Assembly: GCA_023935145.1 (NCBI GenBank)
Contig: CM043701.1
Span: 73,330,817-73,394,816, forward strand
DNA from: Bretschneidera sinensis
Taxonomy: Eukaryota > Streptophyta > Magnoliopsida > Brassicales > Akaniaceae
Length of the DNA stretch: 64,000 nucleotides
Direction of reading: 5' to 3'
Shown here: positions 24,619 through 36,113 of the stretch, one piece after another
Position numbering within the stretch: the first letter of the stretch is position 1
Layout: the number at the start of each line of letters is the position of its first letter
The notes under the pieces: generated by a model
Databases searched by the model: none
The model's input: only the letters and a program-made list of their open reading frames with translations
Told to the model about the DNA's origin: nothing
Translations under genes and position numbers: made by a program

Positions 24619-24837
24619 TGTTAGGCTATGTGTGGAGCCTAGTGGTTTTTTTTGTCAAATCTGGTGTTTTTAGCACTGTTTGGTATCTGTTTTATTTTAA
24701 TTCGAAAATATAAGGGTTTCATCTTATTCTTTTGTGTAAGTGAGTGAGCTGTCTTTTTTTTTTGTGAATACTGTGAGGGGTGTCTAGGGGTGAGACCTCA
24801 TTGTATTGTTCTTCAAGACATAGTGAAATCGCTGCAG
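24619..24837 (+). repeat. Copia LTR 1 (first 219 bp only)
   Basis: It starts TGTTAGGCTATGTGTGG and follows LTR 2 until 'gaaatcgctgcag', where it jumps straight into RNase H sequence. The join lies in GCAG (24834-24837), which also occurs at the matching pol site (38821-38824). This is a microhomology deletion of the rest of the LTR and most of the internal region. Confidence 0.8.
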
Positions 24838-25252
24838 GAAGAGTACTACAGGGATTGTGTATACTCTGGGTGGTACAGCTGGAAGTTGGGCTTCTAAGTT
24901 GCAGAAAATCATTGCTCTCTCTACTATAGAAGCTGAGTATGTAGCCATAACTGAAGCTGGGAAGGAGATGGTTTGGTTACAGGGTCTCTTGGATGAGCTG
25001 GATAAGAAGAATGAGAGGGGTACTCTACACAGTGATAGTCAGAGTGTTATTTTTCTTGCTAAGAATCCGGCATTTCATTCCAAGACGAAGCATATACAGT
25101 TGAAATATCACTTTATTCGCTCTCTTCTTGACAGTGAACAGTTGGTACTGGAGAAGATTCGTGGAACTGAGAATCCAGTAGATATGTTGACTAAGGGTGT
25201 CACTATTGAGAAAGTGAAGCTGTGCTCAGCTTCAGTTGGTCTTCAAGCTTGA
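24838..25252 (+). pseudogene. Copia RNase H C-terminal fragment
   Basis: It is an open frame of about 135 residues with the copia RNase H end: YTLGGTAGSWASKLQ, ALSTIEAEYVAITEAGKE (with the catalytic Glu), LHSDSQSVIFLAKNP (catalytic Asp) and KHIQLKYHFIR. It stops at 25250-25252. It is the same family as 38821-39240, which has an internal stop (SE*LVLE) where this fragment reads SEQLVLE. It is followed by the polypurine tract and LTR 2. Confidence 0.85.
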
Positions 25253-25343
25253 GGACAGGTGAATGAGTTGCGACGATGGTTGCTTTGTTTGAAGGCATGT
25301 GGTGCTTGGTGTTGGTGATTGGACCAGTCTCCAAGTGGGAGAT

Positions 25344-25709
25344 TTTTAGGCTATGTGTGGAGCTTGGTGGTTTTTTTTTTGTCCAATCTGGTGTTTTCAG
25401 CACTGTTTGGTATCTGTTTTATTTTAACTCGGAAATATAAGGGTTTCATCTTATTCTTTTGTGTAAGTGAGTGAGATGTCTTTTTTTTTTTTTTTTTTTT
25501 TGTGAATACTATGAGGGGTGTCTAGGAGTGAGACCTCATTGTATTGTTCTTCAAGACATAGTGAAATCGCTGTAGCTCTGTGGACGTAACCCGAGTTTGG
25601 GTGAACCATGTAAATCTATGTGCTGTGTGTTTGTCTTTGATTTATTTCTATTTTCTTCTCTATATTCGCATCTCAAGATCCGTATGGATAAAGTAGTTTA
25701 ACCCTAACA
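25344..25709 (+). repeat. Copia LTR 2 (shared middle LTR)
   Basis: It is 366 bp and ends CTAACA. The first base pair reads TT instead of TG. It is preceded by a purine-rich AGTGGGAGAT and followed after two bases by the primer-binding site TGGTATCAGAGC (25712-25723). It therefore works as 3' LTR of the left unit and 5' LTR of the right unit. Confidence 0.85.
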
Positions 25710-26307
25710 ACTGGTATCAGAGCTATCGTTTTTTTGAGTGGGAGCGATGGCCAGAGAAGAAAGAAAGGCGACAGGAATCGAGAAATTCGATAGCACAGAT
25801 TTTGGGTATTAGAGGATGCAAATTGAGGATTATCTCTATGAGAAGAAATTACATTTGCCTCTGTTAGGGGCAAAGCCAGACAGTATGAAAAGAAGATGAT
25901 TGGAATCTTCTTGATAGACAGGTACTGGGAGTTATTCGATTAACTCTATCAAGATCAGTTGCGCACAATGTTATGAAGGAGAAGACCACCAAGGATATGA
26001 TGGCGGCTTTGTCCAGTATGTATGAAAAACCATCGGCTAACAACAAAGTGCATCTGATGAAAATGTTGTTCAATTTGAAGATGGTGGAAAGTACCCTTGT
26101 TGTGCAGCATCTGAATGAGTTCAATACAATTGTTAATCAATTGTCCTCTGCTGAGATTTATTTTGATGATGAGATCTGTGCTTTAATTGTTTTGACTTCT
26201 TTGCCAAACAGTTGGGAAGCCATGAGAATGGCAGTTAGTAATTCTGCAGGGAAAAATAAACTCAAATATGAAGATATTCGGGATTTGATTTTAAGCGAGG
26301 AGGTTCG

Positions 26308-27536
26308 TGATGAGTCTTAAATATTGCATATTTAAGCCCTTAAATATTGCATATTTAAGCCCTTAAATTATGTGTTAAGCTCTTAGTTTGTATTATTTCC
26401 CTTTATTTTATGTCTTTTATGTGTTTTGTGTATTTTTATAGGTTTGTGGAGAAAATGAAGCATTTCGGGAGATAAAGCTTCAAGAGCAAAAGCTGAGGAT
26501 GCTTAGTGCGATCGAGTGTACGAGACATGCGATCGAGCGCACCTGCCTACAAACGAGTGCATAGTCAACATCCCACATCGAAATCTTTGCAGTGCAGTGC
26601 ACCTGCGATCGAGCGCATCAGATATGCGATCGTGCGCACAAGACATGCGATCGAGCGCACGCGGGCAGCATCCCACATCGAATCTGCAACCCATTGTGCT
26701 CCGGGACTCCCCCTATAAAAGAACCATCTCACTTCATCTTTCAGTGTGCAATTCCTGGGCTATTTGGTATAATCCGGTGGACGTCTGCTACCATTCTGGT
26801 GGATCCCGAAAGCTTTACTACCACAAGGGGAAGCGCCACCCAACAGCGAGTGGAATTTCTCCCATATATAGTAATTTATTTCTTTTTATTTAGTTTTAAA
26901 GTTTAATGTTTAACACTTGTATTGTGAACTTTAGTTTCATAATTATGAGAGGCTAAAATCTTCAGCTAAGGTTGAAGATGAAGCCTTTCCTTTGTTTAGC
27001 ATTATTATTTCAGATTTGTGCATAACAATTCTGATGTTTTTAGTATAAATGTTTTGTTCAATTATTTGAGTAGATCTTATGATTGATTGCTTTTAATTGT
27101 TAAATCGGATATTCTTTGTGTTTCATCTGATGGATACATCGAATCATTTTCGATTAAATTGGATTTCCTTTGTGATTTGTTAAAAGCGGATACATTGGAT
27201 GCTTTTGGTTTAATTGGGATATTCATTGTTTTTTGTTTAAAGTTGGATTCATGGAATTTTTTGATTATTTTTATATAGAACATGAAAATATATGCTTTAC
27301 TTTGGTGGGGTGGATTCAGAAACCTTAGCTGTTTTATCATTTGCTTTAAAACAATTTAGTTTAAGTCTACATTTCTTTGCACAATATAATACAAAATTCG
27401 GAATTAGGTTAAAATAGGGTTAGTTTAGACAAAATCATATTTTCACAATGCAATTTCCTGTGGATTCGACCTCGCACTTGCACACACTATATTGCAAACG
27501 ATTCGTGCACTTGCGAGTAATTTAAAACTCACAACA
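26308..27536 (+). repeat. Athila-type 5' LTR
   Basis: It starts TGATGAGTC and ends CTCACAACA. A 23-bp unit near the start (26317-26339) is duplicated at 26340-26362; the 3' LTR has only one copy. The unit is itself a palindrome, CTTAAATAT-TGC-ATATTTAAG. It carries the CGATCG-centred repeats at 26508-26665. Confidence 0.9.
26508..26665. repeat. GCGATCGAGCGCA-type short repeats in the LTR
   Basis: At least five copies of 'tgcgatcgagcgca' and close variants lie within 160 bp, each with a central CGATCG palindrome and spacers such as 'cacaagaca'. The 3' LTR has the same block at 34805-35035 with extra units, and the minus-strand element at 51149-56374 has the block in both of its LTRs. Long reading frames over this block (repeated RSSAR-type peptides) are an effect of the repeat. 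Confidence 0.8.
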
Positions 27537-27542
27537 AGTTTT

Positions 27543-27560
27543 TGGCACCGTTTCCGGGGA
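27543..27560 (+). other. Primer-binding site, tRNA(Asp)-like
   Basis: TGGCACCGTTTCCGGGGA lies 6 bases after the 5' LTR. It differs at two positions from the usual Athila-group TGGCGCCGTTGCCGGGGA, which pairs with the 3' end of tRNA(Asp). Confidence 0.75.
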
Positions 27561-27776
27561 GTTGTTTGGTTTGTGAAATTTTTGTCTGAATTAATTTTAT
27601 TTTTCTACTAGTTAATTAGCATTGTTTGTTTGATTTTTCTTTTTAGCAATTTTATTTTATTTTATTTGTTTCTATTTGCATTGTTAAATAACCAAAAAAA
27701 TATAAAAAATATAAAAAAAAACACATTTTTGCAAATTTCTGCTGGTTAGGTTATTTTAGTGCTTTTAGTGCGGTGT

Positions 27777-29668
27777 ATGCTTGGTCGAAGATCCCTGAAT
27801 TTAGATTTGATACAGTTAGATCCCGACTTAGAAAGAACTCTTAGGAGACAGAAAAGAGCACTAGTTGAAAGAGAGACAGTTGAAATGGGAGAAAATTTTT
27901 GGAATGCAAATCATCTGGAACATGTAGAGCAACCTAGAGCTTGGAACATGGACTCCACTACATCCCTTAGGGATTTGTTCGCACCCGTTGCGACTAATTC
28001 ATCTTCTTGCATAGTGTTGCCACCTACCAATGCCACCCATTTTGACTTAAAACCACATGTCATCCAACTCCTACCCTCATTTCATGGCTTAGATCTTGAA
28101 AATCCTTATAGTAATGTAAAGAAGTTCAAAGACATTTGTGCCACATTCAAGTTTCAGAACTTCTCTGAGGAGTCAATCCATCTTCGACTTTTCCCTTTTT
28201 CTCTTCATGATAGAGCTAGGGCATGGTTGTTTTCAAACACGACCGGGTCTATTACATCTTGGGAAAATCTGCTTGGCAAATTTTATCATAAGTTTTTCCC
28301 AATGTCTAGAGTGAATGAGTGCCGAAAGGAGATTAGTTCTTTCACTCAGGATGAGGATGAGAAGTTTTCTGAAAGCTGGGAGTGCTTTAAAGAGTTACTG
28401 ATCAGATGCCCTCCACATGGATATGAGAAGTGGAGACTCATTCAATTCTTCTACCAAGGGTTGACTCAACCCAACCGTAGCATGATCGAGTCTATGAATG
28501 GGGGGGGCATTCTTAAGTCTGACGGGAGATAAAGCATACAACGCATTGGACCAGTTGTCTGACAACTCACAGCAGCGGGGTTTTTCAAGCTGTCGAGATA
28601 AGTCCATTCGTGTTCCTAAGAAAAGAGGCATCTATGAGGATAAAGTTAGATGCTCTCATTAAGAAGATTGACGCTCTCACTGTGGGCCAATCCATCAATG
28701 CTGCCAACACATTTCGTGTTGATAGTTATTCCATCTGTGTTAGTCCCATGCATCTAGCACATAATTTTCCATCAATGCCGGTTTTCTCCGAGTATCCTAT
28801 GAAACAAGTGAATGATCTTAATGACTATCGGAGGTAGTAAAATGGATCTTACTCCTAGACGTACAATCCAGGGTGGCGGAACCACCCTAATTTTTCATGG
28901 AAGCAGAGCCAACCAATGAATCAGGGAGGAGCCCCGCATCATGCTCAAAATCAATATCCTCCCGGATTTGCCCCACAAATTCCTAATCATGGTCGCTCTG
29001 CCCATCCAGCACCATCACCTGCTTACCAAGCTCCCACTTAAACGCCAACGCCAGTTTCACAGTCACTTGAGAACACCCTTAAGGAGTTCATCAAGATGAC
29101 TGATCAATCCATGAGCGAAGTAAGGAGTGCAACAATGGTAAACACCCAAGCAATTGCCAAATTGGAGAGCCAAATAGGGCAAACTGCAAGTCACTTGGGT
29201 GAAAGAGAGAAGGGAAAGTTCCCCAGTCAGCCCGTGCCCAACCTGAAAGGATAGTTTATGGTTGAAAATGCATCAACTCCTACGCACAGGGAGGAACAAG
29301 TGCAGTGGATTGTCATATTGAGGTCTGGGAGACAAGTGGACAATCGAGTGGAAGAGAACCCTGCTATGCAGCAAGAGAAAAAAAGTGGCAACAAGGAAAA
29401 GAGAGATGTTGAGCCATCTACAGCCACACCTACTGTGAAGGACCCTTCTAGGTCACTTGTACCTAAAGTGTCATACCCTGAGAGATTACAAGCACCCAAG
29501 AAAGGAGAGAAGTATGAGGAAATTTTGGAGGTATTCAAGCAGGTCCAAATCAATATCCCATTTTTGGATGCCATCCATCAAGTGCTGTCATATGCCAAGT
29601 TTTTAAAGAACTTGGTCACTATCAAAAAGAGGACGAATGTCCCAAAGAAGGCATTTTTGACTGAGTAG
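27777..29668 (+). pseudogene. Athila-type gag, frameshifted
   Basis: The first ATG of the open frame is 27777. The retrotransposon-gag domain spans about 28060-28500, with IQLLPSFHGLDLENPY, DRARAWLFS and FYHKFFPMSRVNECR. At 28500-28507 a run of eight Gs holds one base too many, so the frame breaks exactly where the family continues with a LTGDKAY-like stretch. Further parts are readable in other frames: the Asn/Pro-rich YNPGWRNHPNFSW near 28860, a LKEFIKMTDQSMSEV coiled segment near 29080, and the PERLQAPKKGEKYEEILE region near 29480. Stops are at 28530, 28835, 29040 and 29253. Gag packages the RNA; this copy cannot make the full protein. Confidence 0.8.
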
Positions 29669-32600
29669 GTTAGCTCAATCCTTCAGTGCAAGCTACCCAT
29701 CAAGTATAAGGACCCGGGGTGTCCTACCATCTTTTGCACGATAGGAGTCAGCCAGATTGAGAGGGCTCTCTTGGATCTAGGAGCAAGTGTGAACCTTCTA
29801 CCTTACTCAGTCTATTTGCAGTTAGGGTTAGGAGAACTGAAACCGACAAACACGACGCTTTAATTGGCTGATAGGTCAGTGAAAATACCACGAAGAATAG
29901 TTGAGAAAGTCTTGATAAAAGTGGATAAATTCTATTTCCCAGTGGATTTTATTGTGCTTGACACAGAGCTGGTTCAGATTATAAGGATTTAGATACCGGT
30001 TATTCTAGGGCGACCATTTTTAGCCACGGCTAACGCCCTGATCAATTGTAGGATAGGGGTGATGAAGATTTCCTTCGGAAATATGACAATGGAGTTAAAT
30101 ATTTTTGATATCACTAAGAAACCACTGGAATTTGATAAAGTGAGAAATGTATGCTTGATAGAGGAGATTCTTGAGGAGACTGTGGATGAATCAAGCATTG
30201 AGGACCCTCTAGAGGCATGCTTCACTCAATTTGGAAAGGATTTGGATCTAGATAAGTTGCTCGAGCAAGCAAGTGCCATTTTAGAGTCTCCTCCTTGGGA
30301 AAGCAATGAAACGGAGGAGATCGCAGCACCCGAAACCCCCAAGAAGGAACTTAAGCGTTTACCGGATAATCTTAAGTATAAGGTCCTAGGTCCAGCCGAT
30401 TGTTTGCCTATAATTATAGCATCAGATTTGGGTGAGGCTCAAAAGGAAAAATTATTAGATATTTTAAGAGAGCACAAGGAAGCTATTGACTGGACTATAG
30501 AGGATATTAAGGGAATCAGCCCCTTGTTGGTAATGCACAAGATACATTTAGAGGAGAATGCCAAGCCATCGAGGGAACCACAAAGAAGGCTTAACCCATC
30601 TATACAAGAGGTTGTGAGGGCAAAAGTAATGAAGTTGTTAGATGCAGGGATCATTTATCCTATCTATGATAGCAAGTGGGTGAGCCCGTTTCACATCGTG
30701 CCTAAGCGAGCTGGATTAACAGTAGTGAAGAATAAGGACGACGAGTTGGTGCCAACTCGTGTTCAGTCAGGGTGGAGAGTGTGTATAGACTACCGTAAAC
30801 TGAACGCTGCCACAAAGAAGGATCATTTTCCACTTTCATTTATTGATCAGATGGTGGAGTGTTTGGGTGGGTACGAGTATTATTGCTTTTTGGATGGTTA
30901 TTCTGGATATAACCAGGTCCCTATGGACCCTGAAGATCATGAGAAGACGACGTTTACCTGTCCTTTTAGGACATTTGCCTACCGTTGCATGCTCTTTGGG
31001 TTATATAATGCACCCGCTACTTTTCAGCGATTCATGGTCAGTATATTCTCTAACATAGTAGAGCGGTTTTTAGAGATTTTCATGGACGACTTCTCCGTCT
31101 TCTGTTCAACATTTGAGGAGTGCCTGCACCGTCTCACTTTAGTTTTAGTGCAGTGCAAGGAGAAGAACCTGCTGCTTAATTGGGAGAAGTGTCATTTCAT
31201 GGTTAAGCAAGGTATTGTACTAGGGCATGTCGTATCTCATCAGGGGATTGAGGTCGACAAAGCTAAGGTGGACCTGATTTCCAATCTCCCACCCCCACGT
31301 ACAGTGAAGGAGGTTCGATTTTTTCTGGGCCATGCAGGCTTCTACAGGCGATTTATCCAGAATTTCAGCAAAATCGCCAGGCCTTTGTGCGAGTTATTAC
31401 AGAAAGATGCCCCATTTGTATTTGATGAAGACTGTAAGAAAGCATTTGGGGATCTGAAGAAGATTCTGACGTCCACCCCCATTATTCAGCCACCCAACTA
31501 GGGTGTGCTTTTTGAGATTATGTGTGACGCATCAGACTATGTTGTTGGAGTTATTTTGGGGCAGTGTGTTGATAAACTTCCCCATGTAATCTATTATGTA
31601 AGTCGAACTCTAAACGACGCACAACTCAATTACTTTACCATTGAGAAGGAGTTGCTAGCAGTTGTTTTTGTATTAGACAAGTTCAGATCCTACTTGTTAG
31701 GATCTAAAGTCATTATCTACTCGGACCATGCAGCATTAAAGTATCTTTTCTCTAAAAAAAATGCCAAATCTCGTCTTATCCGATGGATCTTGCTACTTCA
31801 AGAGTTCGACATAGAGATTCGGGATAAGAAAGGTTCCGAAAATGTGGTGGCGGACAAATTGTCTAGATTGATTATGGATTTCACTAAGACCACCACTCCC
31901 ATTTCTGAGACCTTTTCTGATGAGTAGTTAATGCACATTACTCAAAATCCCGCTCAATGGTTTGCTGATATAGTGAACTATCTTGTCACCGGTCAAATGC
32001 CTTTACATTGGGGGTGACAAGATAAATCAAAGTTTTTGGCCATGGTTAAACATTTTTTCTGGGATGATTCTTACCTGTTCAAGTATTGTCCTGATTAGAT
32101 AATTAGAAGGTGTATTCCAGAGCATGAACAATCTAATGTCATCGCCTTTTGTCATGATCATGCTTGTGGAGGCCATTTAAGTGCTAAAAAGACTGCTGCG
32201 AAGATTTTGCAGTGTGGATTCTATTGGCCTACCCTGTTCTGAGACTATCACACCTACTGTGTGTCTTGTGAGCGTTGCCAAAAGCTAGGGAGTCTTTCTA
32301 GAAAGAATATGATGCCCCTCAACCCTATCATGATTATTGAGATTTTTGACGTGTGGGGTATTGATTTTATGGGACCGTTCCCAAACTCCTTTGGCTACCT
32401 ATACATTTTGGTTACTATGGATTATCTGTCCAAATGGGTGGAGGCTATTGCATGCAAGACCAATGACCACAGAGTTGTGGTCCAGTTTTTTAAGGACACT
32501 ATCTTTGCTCGTTTTGGTACGCCTCGAGCAATCATAAGTGACGGAGGTAAGCATTTTTGCAACTGGATTTTTGAGCAGTTGATGAAGAAGTATTTCATCA

Positions 32601-33250
32601 CACACAAGGTTGCCACCCCGTATCACCCTCAGACGAGTGGCCAAGTGGAAATTTCCAATCAGGATATCAAGCAAATTTTGGAGAAGACCGTGAATCCTAG
32701 TAGAAAGGATTGGTCTTTGTGATTGACTGATGCACTATAGGCATATCGGACAGCCTTCAAGATGCCAATTGGCATGTCCCCCTATCGTATTATGTACGGA
32801 AAAGCATGTCACCTTCCGGTAGAATTGGAGCATCGTGCGTATTGGGCTATTAAGCAGCTGAACTTCAATATTTCTAAGGCTGGCTCACAAAGGAAGCTCC
32901 AACTCAATGAATTAGAAGAGCTGTGGAATGATGCATATGAGTGTGCACGGTTATACAAGGCATAAATGAAGAAGACTTATGATGAAAACATTTTGAGACG
33001 AGCTTTTGAGCTGGGTCAAAAAGTTCTTCTTTACAACTCATGCCTGCATCTTTTTCCAGGCAAGCTCAAATCTCAATGGACAGACCCATTTATTATTCGG
33101 TCAGTTTTTCCTCATGGGGCCATCGAGATTGAGGATCCAAAGAATGGTAACACTTCCAAGGTAAATGGACATAGGCTAAAACCATTCTTGGAGTTGAGGA
33201 GTTCGGACATTGAGACGATATTGTTGGAGGATCCTATTTACTCAGATTGA
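29669..33250 (+). pseudogene. Athila-type pol (PR-RT-RNase H-INT), one frame with many stops
   Basis: Protease lies near 29760 (ALLDLGASVNLLPYS) and has stops at about 29862 and 29989. RT runs about 30590-31300, with VCIDYRKLNAATKKDHFPL, CFLDGYSGYNQV and the active site FMDDFS at about 31081. RNase H follows ([11 protein letters not shown] near 31520, [11 protein letters not shown] near 31718). The integrase zinc finger (HDHACGGHLS and CVSCERC) lies near 32150-32280. The catalytic core has [16 protein letters not shown] and GQVEISN (D, D, E), and the C-terminal part ends at 33250. From 30059 to 33250 the frame never shifts. It is cut by eight stop codons, at 31499, 31925, 32015, 32096, 32240, 32720, about 32738 and 32963. 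Most lie where the family has Trp, Gln or Arg, a pattern that C-to-T deamination would leave. Confidence 0.85.
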
Positions 33251-34628
33251 ATATCGTTTACTAGGGAGAGTCTGGCTGAAGACTTTAAACTTAGCGCTCA
33301 TGATAGGCACCCCACAACTTATCCTTTTTGTTTATTTATTATTTTACACATTTATGATTAATGTTTGTTTCCAGTATTTTTTGTTTTCCAGTATTTATTT
33401 TTCAGGGACAATGCGTACTTCAGTTCAAGTTTGGGGGTTTGCTACGAGCTATACTAGTCCAGATAGTTCTCCATATCCCAGGTAAGCTCTTTCTATATTA
33501 TTCACAAATTTGGGTCAATGTGTCATTTAAGTTTGGGGGTATGGGAGACACATTACACACACTTTGTCCTAATTTATTGTTGTTTTTTCTTCGTGAAGAT
33601 AAATGCATGTTCATATTTGTCTGAAAATTTTGGTTGATCTGAAAAATTTTGATGTGATTTCATTGGTAAGTTTAAAATTTTGAACACATGATTTGATGAT
33701 AGAGTTTAAACTTTAGTTACTTACTTTAGGTATTTGAGAATTCACATGTTTGAGCCAATCTAATACGTGCACATTAGCACATATTTGTGTGAGGGTGACA
33801 TGTGATGTTAATGTGTATGTTTCTTATCTTTACTGAAACGGGATGACTTGTGGGATTAACACTTGGGCATAAAAAAAAATGATCATCATCAATAAACTTT
33901 CCATTGAGTAACTGGACCTCTTGCCTTAGTAAGCAGTGAGTGTTCACGTCAAAATGTGAGAATTTTATTCATAATGATCATTGCGAAACTTTTCGCTGAG
34001 AAATTGGACCTCTTGCCTTAGTAAGCAAGGAGTGCTCACGTCAAAAGGTGGAAATTTTGCTTGGTAGCATTAAGGCCAGTTTAGTTTCGTAGCCTTTTTG
34101 ACTCGAGTTAGTAAGTCCTTAGGGGTGTCTTTACACCTAATGCCCTAAAACCATTTGGTTTGAGAGTCATTGACTCAACACTCGTTACATGGATCAATTA
34201 GAAAGCCTAAGGGAACTAAACATAGCAGAGCCTTATAAAAAAAAAGAGAAAAAAAGGAAAAAAATAAAATAAAACTATGCCATCGTTGTTTATTCTGATG
34301 AGAAATTCTGTGAATCTTGAGATGTGGAAACATTGTACATTGAACTTATTTGGAAACCTCATCAGTATATGCTAATTTACTTTACACTGATTCAAGCTTG
34401 TGATGTCTTAGCATGCCTCTTGTAAGTAATTAGGTTTTAAATTCTTATTCATTGTGAAAGTTTGTTAGATTTTTTAAGCTTGTTCATGAACGAATTTCAC
34501 GATTTTGAGTGCTCCTTAAATTTTTGGATACCATGAGTATTGAACTTATCTTTATGATTCTTTGTTTTTCATTTAGTTTTTTATTTTGTTTTGCTAAGGG
34601 ACTAGCAAAATATAAGTTTAGGGGTATT
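33251..34628 (+). other. Conserved non-coding spacer and polypurine tract of the Athila element
   Basis: No protein is recognisable. Two 'aagtttgggggt' purine tracts (about 33428 and 33530) and two copies of a 'ctggacctcttgccttagtaag' block (about 33911 and 34005) are followed by 'aggggtgtctttacacctaatg' near 34120. All of these recur in the same order in the minus-strand element at 52513-53760. The true polypurine tract (AAGTTTAGGGGTATT) touches the 3' LTR. Confidence 0.7.
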
Positions 34629-35906
34629 TGATGAGTCTTAAATATTGCATATTTAAGCCTTTAAATTATGTGTTAAGCTATTAGTTTGTATTATTTCCCT
34701 TTATTTTATATCTTTTCTGTGTTTTGTGTATTTTTATAGGTTTGTGGAGAAAATGAAGCATTTCGGGAGATCAAGCTTTAAGAGTAAAAGCTGAGGATGC
34801 CTAGTGTGATCAAGGGCACAAGATATGCGATCGAGCGCACGAGACATGCGATCGAGCACACCTTCGCTCAAGCGCGCCTGCCTACAAATGAGCGCATGGT
34901 CAACATCCCACATCGAAATCTTTGCAGTGCAGTGCACCTGCGATCGAGCTCATCAGACATGCGATTGTGCACACAAGACATGCGATCGAGCGCACATGCG
35001 ATCGATCAAACTAATCTGCGATCGAGCGCACGCGGGCAGTATCCCACATCGAATTTGTAACCCATTATGCTCCGGGACTCCCTCTATAAAAGAACCATCT
35101 CACTTCATCTTTCAGTGTGCAATTCCTGGGCCATTTGGTGTAATCCGATGGACGTCTGCTAGCATTCTAGTGGATTCCGAAGGCTTTGCTGCCAGGAGGG
35201 GAAGCGCCGCCCAACAGCGAGTGAAATTTCTCCCATGTATAGTAATTTATTTCTTTTTATTTAGTTTTAAAGTTTAATGTTTAACACTTGTATTGTGAAC
35301 TTTAGTTTCATAATTATGAGAGGCTAAAATCTTCAGCTAAGGTTGAAGATGAAGTCTTTCCTTTGTTTAGCATTATATTTTCATATTCGCGCATAACAAT
35401 TATGATGTTTTTAGTATAAATGTTATGTTTAATTATTTGAGTAGATCTTATGATTGATTGCTTTTAATTGTTGAATTAGATATTCCTTGTGTTTCATCTG
35501 ATAAACACGTCGAATCATTTTCGATTAAATTGGATATCCTTTGTGATTTATTAAAAGCGGATACATTGAATGCTTTTGGTTTAATTGGGATATTCGTTGT
35601 TTTTTGTTTAAAGTTGGATTCATAGAATTTTTTGATTACTTTTATATAGAACATGAAAATATATACTTTACTTTGGTGGGTGGATTCAAAAACCTTAGCT
35701 ATTTTATCATTTGCTTTAAAACAATTTAGTTTAAGTCTATATTTCTTTGCACAATATAATACAAAATTCGGAACTAGGTTAAAATAGGGTTAGTTTAGAT
35801 AAAATTATATTTTCACAATGCACTTCCCTGTGGATTCGACCTCGTACTTGCACACACTGTATTGTAAACGATTCGTGCGCTTGTGAGTAATTTAAAACTC
35901 ACAACA
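34629..35906 (+). repeat. Athila-type 3' LTR
   Basis: It is 1278 bp, TGATGAG to CACAACA, clearly related to the 5' LTR. It has a single terminal palindrome unit and a longer CGATCG repeat block (34805-35035). Many point differences to the 5' LTR are visible, in line with the heavily mutated coding region. Confidence 0.9.
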
Positions 35907-36113
35907 GTTCGCAGGGGAGATGTGGGTGAAACCTCGAGTTTTGGTTCCGCTTTAAATATTGAGACAAGAGGTAGAGCACAGGATAGAAATTCTAATCGGA
36001 GTAGATCAAAATCTAGAAGAGGAGGTAGGAGTAAATCCAGATCTGGACGACAACTGGAATGCTGGAATTATGGCAAGACTAGCCACTTTATGAAAAATTG
36101 TAGAGAATTGTAG

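Larger units (their letters stand above)
26308..35906 (+). mobile_element. Athila/Tat-type Ty3/gypsy retrotransposon nested in copia gag
   Basis: This is a 9599-bp element with exact GTTCG duplications on both sides (26303-26307 and 35907-35911). Joining the flanks restores the copia gag reading frame. It has two LTRs, a tRNA(Asp)-like primer-binding site, gag, PR, RT, RNase H and INT in gypsy order, about 1.4 kb of non-coding spacer, and a polypurine tract (about 34611-34628). RT and protease motifs (DLGASVNLLP, CFLDGYSGYNQ, DKDHFPL-like) are those of the Athila/Tat clade. No env-like frame was found in the spacer. Confidence 0.9.
25747..36113 (+). pseudogene. Copia gag, split by the Athila insertion
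   Basis: The two parts are 25747-26307 and 35912-36113. The ATG at 25747 opens MAREERKATGIEKFDSTDF, and the retrotransposon-gag (UBN2-type) domain follows, with MKEKTTKDMMAALSSMYEKP and FNTIVNQLSS. It has stops (for example Y*RM near 25809) and a frameshift before 25973. The frame runs into the Athila LTR within LSEEVR and resumes as RRGDVGETSS after it. A CCHC knuckle near 36058-36105 reads CWNYGKTSHFMKNC, with the second Cys changed to Tyr. Gag would form the particle and bind RNA; this copy is dead. Confidence 0.8.

Noticed and set aside
26508..26665. Possible CRISPR-like array
   Set aside because: Short palindromic units with short irregular spacers inside plant LTRs. No equal spacers and no prokaryotic context.
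26506..26906. Long overlapping reading frames rich in Arg, Ser and Ala in three plus-strand frames, and the same at 34797-35277
   Set aside because: They are produced by the short CGATCG repeats inside the LTRs. No frame is conserved between the LTR copies as a protein.
33251..34628. An env-like gene in the Athila spacer
   Set aside because: Some Athila elements carry one here. No frame longer than about 90 residues, no signal peptide and no membrane segment of the right kind was found.
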